Origin: Lantana camara | Taxonomy: Eukaryota > Streptophyta > Magnoliopsida > Lamiales > Verbenaceae | Assembly: GCA_037501455.1 (NCBI GenBank) | Contig: CM074865.1 | Location: 37,864,501-37,928,500 of the forward strand | Length of the DNA stretch: 64,000 nt | Direction of reading: 5' to 3' | In this document: one piece after another, positions 23,738-33,851 of the stretch | Numbering within the stretch: position 1 is the first letter of the stretch | Layout: each line of letters opens with the position of its first letter | Translations under genes and position numbers: made by a program | The notes under the pieces: model-generated | Database searches by the model: none | What the model was told of the DNA's origin: nothing | Seen by the model: the letters and a program-made list of their open reading frames with translations, nothing else

Positions 23738-25315
23738 TGATTAATAACGAGGGACTTTCCCCCTAGAAAGCTGATTAGTCATAATCTGTTTTGGGACTTT
23801 CCTTATATCGCAGACAATCTTTGAATAATATACGATTGATTATTATCATAGGCAACCACTTCTTTATATGCAATACATGTTTTGTGTGTTTCCATTATGT
23901 GCGCATGTATTAGAACTCCCCTAATCCATAAGGTTGTTAGGGACTTTGTCATTAGGTGAATGACACATGAAGCACGCTCTAACTTAAGGCCGGATTAGAA
24001 ACCACTCCAAGTCGATGAGTCCAACAAACAATGGGAGTGTTGATTAGGCTCGATTGAGGCTTGCTCGTGTGATTGCGTCCTTAAGAAGGATCATCCTATT
24101 TCATGGGGTGTAACGTGCATAAGTTGATGCAAACACAATACATGAGGGTGTTCGTTATTAGAATAGGTACACTGAGGTGTCCCGCGTGAGTAGATTCCTC
24201 AACGGGAAAGGAAGTTTTCACTTCAGGAAGAGGAAACTTCCAGATTAGAAAATATCTCACGGGTCAATGGCGTGAGTAAAGTAATCCTTTGACTTGAGAT
24301 TCCATTGATGCTTTGTGGGCTGACTCTGTAGTTTTTGGTATAAGCCTTAAAGGGTGTCGCCTTAGACAACTGATTCAAGGCTTATGTTGGGGCTGTACAA
24401 GTGGCAAATAGAAGCATATCAGAATCAACAAAGGACCTACACTTGCTTTAATGCAAGAAGATCTCTTATTGTATAAGTCGTTCATATGCCATCCTAAACC
24501 GTCGGCCTAGGTAGTGGATTAAGACATCAAGAAAAGGGTTTCTTAGATTGAGATCAAATAGATATGAAACGAACTTAGCTTTATGATCGAGATTGGTGGG
24601 GCTCTCATTATTCCCATGCCCTAGATCTTAATCAAGAGATGGGATGGTAGGAGGATCGTACCTCACCGCTGTCATTGACTGAAAGGTTCTTTCGAATATA
24701 TATTCATTGTTCGGGTAGGGGTCACATACCTGTTGCTAGACTATAGTTGTGTGATCTGTGAACTAATTAATTAATAAAGTGTATTAACTAATTAGGTTCA
24801 CTACTAACTGAAAATAAACCTAGGGGGTCACACACAAATGCCAGGTTCAAAGGGTATTGAAGGAAAGATCAAATAGTTGATCGAAATGAGACCACATGTG
24901 TAAAGTACACGTGTGGCACGTGAGCATGGATTGGGTGTGTGGTCCAATTGTAAAATTAAACCATGTGTTAATTAATTGAAGAATTGATTATAAAGCCCAA
25001 ATATAATTAATTACATAATTAATTATAAATCCCTAATATAATTAATTAGGAGAATTAATTATATAGCCCAAAGAAATTAATTAGAGAATTAATTTTAGCC
25101 CATGAAGATTAATTGGAGAATTAATTCTAAAGCCCTTCGTGGAATTAATTAGAGAATTAATTCTGAAGTATTTAATTATTTAGTTGTTCTAATTTGATTA
25201 GAATAAATAAATATCTTCTATTTATTATTCTAGTAAGTATTAATTCTAATATGATTAGCATAAAAATTAATTAGATAAGATAATTATTAAATATTCCTAA
25301 TTTGATTAGGAGATC
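23738..25315. other. Unidentified AT-rich, probably transposon-derived segment
   Basis: 1.58 kb between truncated LTR F and LTR C with no coding frame I can support on either strand. The right half (24745-25315) is rich in ATTAATTA-type palindromes. I do not recognise the family; a noncoding part of another LTR element is likely. Confidence 0.4.
24965..25170. repeat. Irregular tandem repeat, AATTAATT...AAGCCC units
   Basis: Five or six units of roughly 30-40 bp, each with AATTAATT, GAGAATTAATT and usually a GCCC tail (TATAGCCC, TTAGCCC, AAAGCCC). Confidence 0.7.
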
Positions 25316-25753
25316 TATAACACCCCTGGAGCGAAGGGTGCCACATCCCCCGCACTAGGGTCTAACACGAGTAACGAAATAGGGAGTTCGCACGCGTATC
25401 AAACCATAGCGAACGGGAGACACACAAAACTCACACTCTCGCTAGGCGGCCTAGACCCTTAGAAACTGCGCAAATTAAAATCAGAGTAGCGGAAGCAATT
25501 CATATCCAACATAATTCCCAAGATCACATATATGCATAGCAAAATGGGGGAGGGTCAAGTATACAAGCTACCAAGCTAGATCAGATACAAATGTACAATG
25601 CCATCACGACTCAAAATAGCATAAGTGTAATCAGAATACATAATCCAAAATACATAAGCAAAAGGAGAAGTAATCCACTACGATGCATGAGACCCAAGCT
25701 AAACCACAAGTAAACCCAAAAGACACTTGCCGCCTAGCTTGACTCGGGAGAAC

Positions 25754-25855
25754 CTGCAAACTCAAAAGAAAAGGAAAAAGGGGAAAAACAACAACGAGGG
25801 TTAGTCCTAGTGACTAGTGAGGGGGCTAACTCATGCACCCGATAAATATATATAG
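25754..25855 (-). promoter_or_regulatory. TATA-like run, hairpin and strong 3' splice-like site (LTR C)
   Basis: Minus strand: CTATATATATTTAT at 25855-25842, hairpin TAGTC/GACTA at 25816-25802 whose 3' arm reads GGACTAACCC (a near-ideal branch point), then a long pyrimidine tract ending in TTTGCAG at 25754. Confidence 0.5.
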
Positions 25856-26620
25856 AGCAAAGCATTTAATCAAAACGAAAGGATCCTTGAACTGAGAGTG
25901 GTTTTTGCAAGCCAAATTAATTCCCGTGATATAGATATACATAGGTTAAAGAAAAGTAAAAAGGCCAAAAGCCAACTTCCAAATTTTAGTTAATTAGGAA
26001 TCCACTCTCGTTCCATAGACCATACAGAGCTAAACCAACTCGGCGAGTACGAGTCACACTCCAAACTTCCATGTACGAAGAACAAAGCAAAGCAAAACAA
26101 ATCAGAGTCTATCCCCAACACCGGTTGATAGAAGGGTTGATCGGCCCTAACTATCCACAAACACAGATGAGACAAGGTTTAATCACGACCTTGAAACCTT
26201 CGACGGCTGCCTCCGCCGGCTCAAGAGAAACACCCTTCCCCGATCCTCCCAAGGTTTGGTGAGACTCTCAAATGGAGGTGTTGATGGAAGAGCTCGGCGA
26301 CCCCTCGGCCGTCCCGAGATTACCATTCCACAGTCCGGGGCCCAAACAGATCACGAAAATCACACAAACATAACGCAGAGCTTATCTTTCAAAGCCACAT
26401 CTCGCTTACACACACACACTTGCACAAAGCTAAACTTTTCAAACGAAGGCAAAATAGCTTACATATTTATACAAAGCGTTTTCCAACTCTTATAACAAAT
26501 GGGATAATCCCTCAACATATGTATCATACACATATTTACCATATATTATACGTATTCGCATGCGAGGCTTCAAATCAAGTAGGGTTATAGGTCGAATACC
26601 TAAAAGAACAAAAACCTCAC

Positions 26621-26698
26621 CTTGTCAACGCGCGTAGTGGAGACAAAAAGGGAAACCGGACACCTACGGAGCAAGCTCGTCCTCAACGGGGAGAACCT
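26621..26698 (-). other. Candidate exon 2 of split LTR leader (LTR C)
   Basis: 78 nt between TTTGTCTTATTCAG and GACAAG/GTGAGG. The GCGTC plus GGTTCATATTGAG block lies about 50 nt upstream. Confidence 0.5.
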
Positions 26699-27006
26699 CT
26701 GAATAAGACAAACAACAAGGAACACACTTAGGCTCAATATGAACCACATTGACGCTCGGTACATGCGTATGTATGATTATGATGCGAATGATATGAAATG
26801 AATCCACATTTAGGCCATTTACGAGCAACCAATGCACATAAGAACATATATCATAAACGAGGACGTAAATCAAGTCACAAATTCATAACATGAGGCTTAA
26901 CACATAATGTAACCAATTAATCAGGCATACACATCATAAACGAGGCAAGAAGGATCAACAAGATGCAACGAAAAGGCGAAAGAAATCTCCTCGGATGCCA
27001 CCCTGT

Positions 27007-27140
27007 TGGACACGGCTGTGTCAGAAATGCAAAGGGGATGGACACGGCTGTGTCAGGCGAATTAATTCGAAAAATAACATTTTTGAGAGCTCAACACTGC
27101 CGTGTCCATTTTCCTTTGTAACCTGACACGGCCGTGTCAG
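27007..27140. repeat. Palindrome cluster of LTR C (CTGACACGGCCGTGTCAG type)
   Basis: TGGACACGGCTGTGTCAG at 27007 and 27039, a half copy at 27095-27107, and the perfect 18-bp palindrome CTGACACGGCCGTGTCAG at 27123-27140. An AAAAACAGGGG box (displayed strand) follows at about 27189. Confidence 0.85.
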
Positions 27141-28360
27141 GCGTTCGGGCTGGAAAAATTTTAACGCAGCAACTCCGAATTTTGAAGGCAAAAACAGGGG
27201 GGTTTCGGTTGGGGGCTCTTAGGAGTCTCTTATGCCAATGAAAATACACACAACACACATAAAAATAACACCAAGCCACCAACAATTCATGCCATACAAG
27301 TAGGAATCAATTCAGCTCCAAAATATGCAAGCAATCATGGCAAGAATGGAAAGAAATGCATCAAGTTATATCATCAAAGCTCAAGAGTTCATTAATGGCC
27401 AATCATTCATTTTCCAACTACCATGAAAGAAGGAGTAATAAATGTCAATAATCATGCTCTAGGAGTAATAAATCATCACCAAGAATCAAGGAAACAAGAA
27501 TGGAGGCAAGAATCAACAAATTTCTCCCAACCACTACTATTCACATGCTTGCTATATCTCAAGAATCCACCAAAGAATTCAGCTCAATATTACATAAAAG
27601 AGAGAAGAGAGGGTGTAGATTACAACCATAAACTTACCTTTCAAATTTGAGAAGCTTAGGTGATGATTTGAGCTCAAAATCAAAGGAACGGCCAAAGGGG
27701 GTTTTCCTTCTCTTCTTTTCCCTTGCTTGCTGGTCGTTATTTGTGAGAGAGGGAGAGAATGGATCGGTATTCAAGGGTTTTATGGCTGAAATGGGTAGTT
27801 AACTCAAGGTATAACTCATGGTTAAGGCTTGGTTAAGTTTAAATGGGGTCCACAAGGCTATGCTAGGTCTAAAGGTAGCTTTCAAGCGTAAGGGGCTCGT
27901 TTCGGTTGAAATTCGAAGGTCTTAATGAACTTAGAAAAATATGAGGCTTGTCCCATTGAACCCGAATCATCGAAACAAGTTCAACGGAGGTGACGGAATT
28001 CGAATCCGAATTCCCGAGCTCAAGATACGCGTCCCGGAACCCAAGGTGCGCTAAATGCTCTTTAGCCTCCTTTAGGTCCCGTCTCCAAAACGAACCCAAA
28101 AAGGCAGTCAAAACAAATACCAAAACATATAACGAGCATATAATTGAGTCCATAAAGCATATAATTAATACATACCATGAATTCACAGAAATCAGAATTA
28201 AATTCGAATCCAAAACGAACAAAATTCAAAGCAAGGAAAGTTACACGTTTAAACAATTAAATCCACGTTAGCAATTAAATATCACATAAAATCATAAGGA
28301 AATTAATTAAATAGCGCACATAATAGGTTACCTGAAAGTCTGATCAGTCGGGATGTTACA

Positions 28361-28373
28361 AACCTCCCTCCTT
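28361..28373 (-). other. Polypurine tract (element C)
   Basis: Displayed AACCTCCCTCCTT, i.e. AAGGAGGGAGGTT on the element strand, abutting the LTR. Confidence 0.8.
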
Positions 28374-30760
28374 CAAAAGGACCTATGCTCAGGTCCGAGG
28401 CGAGGTCTTGAAAAGTTCCGGATACAACTGTTTTACCTTATCCTCGATCTCCCAAGTGGCTTCCTCGGATTCTTGATCACGCCACAAAACCTTCACCAGA
28501 GGGATTTATCTATTTCTCAACGCTTGCATCTTCCGATCCAACACCTCAACTGGATACTTCTTAAAGGTCAAATCCGCCTCTAACTGAACTTTCTCAACTG
28601 GAAGGATAGAAGACTCATCGGGATAATGTTTCCGAAGCTGCGAGACATGGAACACATTATGAATCCCGGTCAAACTCGGTGGTAAATCAAGTCTGTAAGC
28701 TACTTCCCCAACTCGATCAAGGATCTCAAAGGGGCCTAAGTAGCGAGGGTTAAGCTTCCCGCCTTTACCAATCCGAGCATACCCTTTTCTAGGAGATGCC
28801 TTTAAAAAGACCTTATCTCCTTTCTCAAACTCTAAGGGTCGTCTTCTCTTATCTGCATAACTTTTCTGCCGGTCTTGTGCTGCTTTGAACCTCTGTCTAA
28901 TCACTTTCACCCTCTCGATGGTATCTTGAATCTCCTTAGGTTTCTTAGCTCTTTCGAGCTTTCCATCTTTAGTCCATCTCCACTCGTCAATATCCCAAAA
29001 GAGAGGGGATCGGCATTTCCTTCCATATAAAGCCTCGTACGGTGCTATGCCAATAGAAGACTGAAAGCTGTTGTTGTAGGTAAACTCAATCAAGTCCAAC
29101 TATTCATCCCATGAATCCTGATAATCCAAGGCACAAGCACGAAGCAGGTCCTCGAGATACCTTATTAGCCTTTCAGACTGGCCATCCGTCTGTGGGCGGA
29201 ATGCAGTACTAAACTGAAGCTTCGTTCCCAAACACTTTTGTAATTCCTGCCAGAAACTGGATGTGAACCGAGGATCCCTGTCTGAAACAATACTGACCGG
29301 AGTACCATGTAACCTAACAATCTCCTTCCGATATAACCGGGCCAACTTAGGAACCTTATCGGACATTTTTACCTTAAGGAAATGCGCCGACTTCGTTAAC
29401 CGATCAATAATCACCCAAATTCCATCGGAACCTCCTTTGGTCCTTGGCAAGCCGGACACGAAGTCCATTGTCACTTGTTCCCACTTCCACTCGGGTATTG
29501 GAAGTGGTTGGAGAGTTCCTCCCGGTTTTTGGTGCTCTGCTTTCACCACTTGGCATGTTTGACATCTTCTAACATAATTAGCAACGTCTCTCTTCATGCC
29601 GTTCCACCAATATAAAGTCCTCAAATCCTTGTACATTTTGGTGGTACCGGGATGTACTGCATACACCGACTTGTGAGCTTCATCAAGTACCAACTACTTA
29701 AGTTCCTCTGGAACACAAACCCGAGCCTTGAACCGAAACAACCCCGAATCATCAAATCCAAACTTAGTTTCAGGATCAATCCTTGACTTATCTACCAATT
29801 TCTGAATCTCGGGATCCACAAATTGAGCTTCTATCAATCTCTGCTTCAAAACCGATTGAACTGAAATATTAGCCAAGCGAGCCTCTGAAACCAAAACCAC
29901 TGAATCCTGTCTATTAGATCCTGCTTCCAAACCTGAAATACTAGCCTTCCGACTTAAAGCATCTGCCACCACATTAGCTTTACCCGGATGGTACTGAATC
30001 TTACAATCATAGTCCTCAAGTAGCTCCATCCATCTTCTCTGTCTTACGTTCAAATCCTTCTGAGTAAACAGATACTTAAGACTCTGGTGATCGGTGAACA
30101 CTTCAAAAGTAACTCCATAAAGGTAATGATGCCATTTCATCAAAGCGAACACCACTGCTGCGAGTTCCAAGTCATGAGTGGGATAATTTTTCTCATGATC
30201 CTTTAACTTCCTTCAGGCGTAGGCTACAACCTTACCATTCTGCATCAACACACAACCGAGACCTTCCTTCGAGGCATCAGTGTAGACTGAGTAGCCTTCT
30301 GAACCCTCGGGTAGGGTTAAAACCGGTGCAGTAGTCAATCTATCCTTAAGAGTTTGGAAACTCTTCTCCCACGCCTCATCCCACTCGAATTTAATACCCT
30401 CGGGTCAACGGGAAGCAATCTTCGAGAAATCTTTCACAAAACGCCTATAATACCCTGCTAACCCGAGAAAACTTCTCACTTCCGAGGCATTCTTAGGTTA
30501 CTTCCAAAGCATAACCGTCTCAATCTTTGGCGGATCCATTTCTATACCATTCCCAGAAATGAAGTGACCCAAAAAGGAAACTCGATCTAACCAGAACTCG
30601 CACTTACTGAACTTAGTGAACACCTTGTGCTCCCGAAGTGTAGACAAGACAATGCTCAAATGCCGCGCGTGCTCTTCCTCAGACCTCGAATACACCAGAA
30701 TATCATCTATAAAGATGACCACGAATTTATCGAGGTAAGGCCGGAATATTCGGTGCATCA
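28374..30760 (-). pseudogene. Element C pol, RT catalytic part to chromodomain (broken)
   Basis: Reading down from 30760: RT with [11 protein letters not shown], RNase H ([31 protein letters not shown]), integrase finger, MDF and [12 protein letters not shown] with SERLIRYLED, FAYNN-like FTYNNSFQSSIG, then HVSQLRKHY and a chromodomain-type tail. In-frame stops lie near 30210, 29694, 29100 and 28508; each replaces an Arg, Trp, Gln or similar codon by a C-to-T or G-to-A change. A short deletion lies near 30400. Element D interrupts the RT at 30760, and the rest of RT resumes at 63653. The oldest layer of the nest. Confidence 0.85.
30756..30760. repeat. Target site duplication of element D (left), CATCA
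   Basis: CATCA immediately before the D 5' LTR. The same five bases follow the D 3' LTR at 63653-63657. Confidence 0.9.
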
Positions 30761-31695
30761 TGTGACACCCCGACTTCTCGACTGTACAGGTACGCGCACC
30801 ACGCGTGAGAGTTTTGAGGATTAGGCTTATTTAATTCCTTTTATTGATTTAATTGTGTGATTTAAACCTTTCTTTTGCGATTTGTTTTTGTGGTTTATGT
30901 TATTTAATTTTCCGGGCATTCCTTAGTGTTTAATTATTTTGTATTTGTAAGAATTTTTCTTAATTTTCTTTAATTGCCCTCTTGGAAAAGTTTGGTACTT
31001 GATTGATAATTTGATGAGAATTGATTTGTCATATATATAACATTTCATACTTAATCGCATACATTTAAATTCTTGAGGGACTAAGTGGCAATTTCCCTTC
31101 CTCTACACTTACATATACCGATATATACACCTATACACACATATGTCATTTCTTCTTAATCCCTTCACACAAGAGCAAGAGCATTCCATTCTCCCCTTTC
31201 TTCCATTCAAGTTTGAACCACCAAGAGACAAGGAAGACCAAGATTTCCTCCTTTTTATCAAAGGTTTAAGCTCCAAGACCTATCTGCATCCTTTCTCTTC
31301 ATTCCATCCATCATCAAGGTAAGAGCATGTGTATTTATGTTTTGAAACTTGAAGTAAATCTAGGGCTTTTTGGTTTATGGTTGTCCTAAGTGTATATGGT
31401 GCATGACAGTTGATTTAGGGAATGTTTTGGTGCAATTATACCTTGGCTTGGATGAGTTGAAGCATGAGTGAACACATTTCATATTTAAGGGTTTTTTTTT
31501 TAACTTTGTTGGATTCATACATGTCTCCTTGGATGTTTCCTTGAATTAAATGATGCATAGATGAGATATTATGATTGTATGCATGTTGTTTGGTGTTTTG
31601 GGTGCTTATGGTTGAGGTTTGGGGTGATTTGGGGGTTTGGTTTTCTTCTCCCGTGAGCTTCCCCTGTTTTTCTACGTTTTTGCTGTTCTGGAGGA

Positions 31696-31818
31696 CTACC
31701 CAGCCGGGTAGTTTTTGCCCACAAAAGTACCCGGGCGGGTAGTTTGTTACAGATGGTTTTCTGCACCTGCTCTCCCCAGCCGGGTAAATTTCTGCCTTGT
31801 TTTTACCTAGCCGGTTAC
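31696..31818. repeat. Palindrome cluster of D 5' LTR (CTACCCGGCCGGGTAG type)
   Basis: Four copies at 31696, 31727, 31774 and 31803. In this LTR several CpG positions of the core have changed to CA or TA relative to the 3' LTR copy. Confidence 0.85.
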
Positions 31819-32495
31819 TCCCTTGTCCAAACTCCGATTGACCTGATTTTTGAACCGTTGGAAACCCCCTGAAGTCTAGAACAACCTCCAATTGGAATCA
31901 TCTCAATATCTTTTGTCATTTGTGAGATATAATCAATTCGTTTTGGTGTCGCCACTTGGCTGGAAATCTGCTTTCACCCAACTTTAAGCTTACGCCATTT
32001 TCTCCTCGCTTTGAACCAAATTTCGTGCCATATATCATTTTAATGGTCTGTGTGTCTAGTTTCATTCCCAAGAAACAAAACTCAATTTCCTTTCCTCAAA
32101 CTCAAGATATTCCAGTTTTACTACAGCTTGTCCGTTTTCGAAATCTGTCAACTTTCGCCCATTTTCACTCGGGAGCTCTTTTTGAGTTTCATTTCCTTTT
32201 TCTCTCATGTTTCCATCTCCAAACTTGTTTATAACTCATTATTTATTGATTATATGCTTATACTTGTTCTTATATGCATTTTTATCGCTTGAATGACGTG
32301 AATTAGTTTCGCAAATTTCATGTGCGCCTTGTTAGGCATTTAAATGTTATATTATGCATTAAATGGTGCACTTGAACATGTCATTAATATAATATGATTT
32401 CATATTCATGCCTTATGTATTTAATTCACTTGCCGTGCGTCATACCTGGTTCATATTGAGTCGAGTTTCACTCATGTCTTGTTTCCTTTATCCAG

Positions 32496-32571
32496 AGAGT
32501 TCTCAGGAGGACGTTGAGCACGTCGAGTAGGGTTTGAGGAGTCCTCGTTCTTCTCTTTTTGTCCGGTATAG
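32496..32571 (+). other. Candidate exon 2 of split LTR leader (D 5' LTR)
   Basis: 76 nt between TTTCCTTTATCCAG (ends 32495) and TATAG/GTGAGG (32571/32572). An alternative acceptor TTCTCAG lies 11 nt on. Confidence 0.5.
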
Positions 32572-33190
32572 GTGAGGAATTGTTAGGATATAATATAAAC
32601 CCTACAACCCTCTTATATGTTGATTTGGCCAAAACTTATATTAGACTTATATCTTGGTTTCAAATGAACAAATGATTTTGGAAAATGAAACCAATCTTGA
32701 TCCTGTCTTATTTTGGCGAGACTGTTACACTTCCTGGGGCCCAGGGGCTTATGTATTGAGAGAACTGGGGAAGCATGGGCTGACGGCTATCTCTTGCATA
32801 AGTCCCAACCAAACTCGGACTACCCTGACATTCACCAGGAGGTTTGGTGAATCGAAGGGGCTCCCGGTCAACGGAATTCATGTACCCATTGATCATCCTG
32901 TCCTGGGTGGTGAGGGTTAGCTACCCGAACCACCAAACCGGAGGGAAAAGGGTACTTGTGCTCTTGAAACTGATTCTGTAACAAAGTGAAACTGAAAATA
33001 TTGCATTATAACTTAACAACTACCCGGTACACTAAAGGAGTAAGGTTGGAGATTGCTCACTCGCCGAGCCACTGATCACTTGTCCTGAATTTAATTTGAT
33101 AGTTGTAATTCCATACAATGATAACCTGTGTTTTACTTACCTTCTTAAAAACCTTGTATGGAATTATGGCTTTCATGAACTTTATCGCTT

Positions 33191-33268
33191 CCTATATTAG
33201 ATATATGCCTTTCACTCAGTCTTGTAGAGACTGACCCCTCCCTTCTTTGTCCCTCAGGTTCCTTGCAG
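33191..33268 (+). promoter_or_regulatory. TATA-like run, hairpin and 3' splice-like site (D 5' LTR)
   Basis: CTATATTAGATATATG at 33192-33207, hairpin CAGTCT/AGACTG at 33217-33233 continuing as ACTGACCCC, then CCCTTCTTTGTCCCTCAG (33257) and a second CAG at 33268. Confidence 0.5.
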
Positions 33269-33654
33269 GTGTAGCTAGGCGGGAAATTGCTTTACTTATT
33301 GTAATTTTCTGTCTAGCTCGTGTCACACGGTTATTGTAGCACACACTCATATTACCTCTTGTTATGTATATATTTTGTGAGGCTGTGAGGGCCAAATACT
33401 TTCACTTGTAAATTATGTAAGCTCTTGATGAGTGATACTGTTGTTATGAACTACTGGTTTATATTTATGGTTTATACTCTTGTTTCTGTCGCTTGGTTGC
33501 ATCGATTATTTGGTACAGGGTTAGCCCGCCTAGCTAGGGTCCGTGTCGTGTCCCCGTTCGCTAGGATTGGGTTTGTGTGCGGACTATATTAGTATATGAG
33601 CTTGGTCTTAGTGCGGGGGATGTGGGGCCCACGCTAGGGCGTCACATCCTAAGG

Positions 33655-33666
33655 TGGTATCAGAGC
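33655..33666 (+). other. Primer binding site, initiator tRNA-Met (element D)
   Basis: TGGTATCAGAGC eight bases after the LTR end. Confidence 0.9.
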
Positions 33667-33851
33667 CCGGTTGCAAAACCGGGGTTCTAGTGTCGAGTTT
33701 GTCTAGGTCGTACGGCTTAGGAACAACTTGTCAATGTGTTCTTGCATCTATTTGCTTATTTCTTTGCTATGTGAATTAATTAAGTGTTGCATTCTCTATT
33801 TTCATGAGCATAAATTGACCAACCACGCATTTCAGTGTTTGAATTCGTAGG

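Larger units (their letters stand above)
25316..28360 (-). mobile_element. LTR C, 3' LTR of element C
   Basis: 3045 bp. The 5' end on the minus strand is TGTAACATCCCGACTGATCAG at 28360. The other terminus reads TATA where TGTA is expected, one base off the canonical CA end. Candidate exon 1 ends at 27638 (GAAAG/GTAAGT) after TTTTGAGCTCAAATCATC. Palindromes at 27007-27140, exon 2 at 26621-26698, hairpin at 25802-25816, acceptor at 25754, stem arms GCCGCCTAGC (25729-25738) and GCTAGGCGGC (25441-25450). The other LTR of C lies beyond the right edge of the window. Confidence 0.85.
30761..33646 (+). mobile_element. Element D 5' LTR
   Basis: TGTGACACCCC to GGGCGTCACA. TATA-like GATATATAC near 31113, a UTR-like first exon ending at ATCAAG/GTAAGA (31318/31319), a CCCCTGTTTTT box near 31668, palindromes 31696-31818, GCCGTGCGTC block near 32432, exon 2 32496-32571, GCTCGGCGAG box (complement) near 33058, hairpin 33217-33233, acceptor 33268 (or 33257), and stem arms GCTAGGCGGG (33274-33283) and CCCGCCTAGC (33525-33534). 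Confidence 0.9.

Noticed and set aside
27869..28222. 117-codon frame with hydrophobic stretch in LTR C
   Set aside because: It lies in the first 500 bp of LTR C, is AT-rich, overlaps frames on both strands, and has no family resemblance.
20337..28360. LTR F and LTR C as the two LTRs of one element
   Set aside because: They are in opposite orientation, differ in sequence, and no internal region lies between them.
33655..33666. tRNA-Met gene
   Set aside because: Only the 12 bases complementary to the tRNA 3' end are present; this is the primer binding site. The same holds at 9021, 16380, 51357 and 55131.
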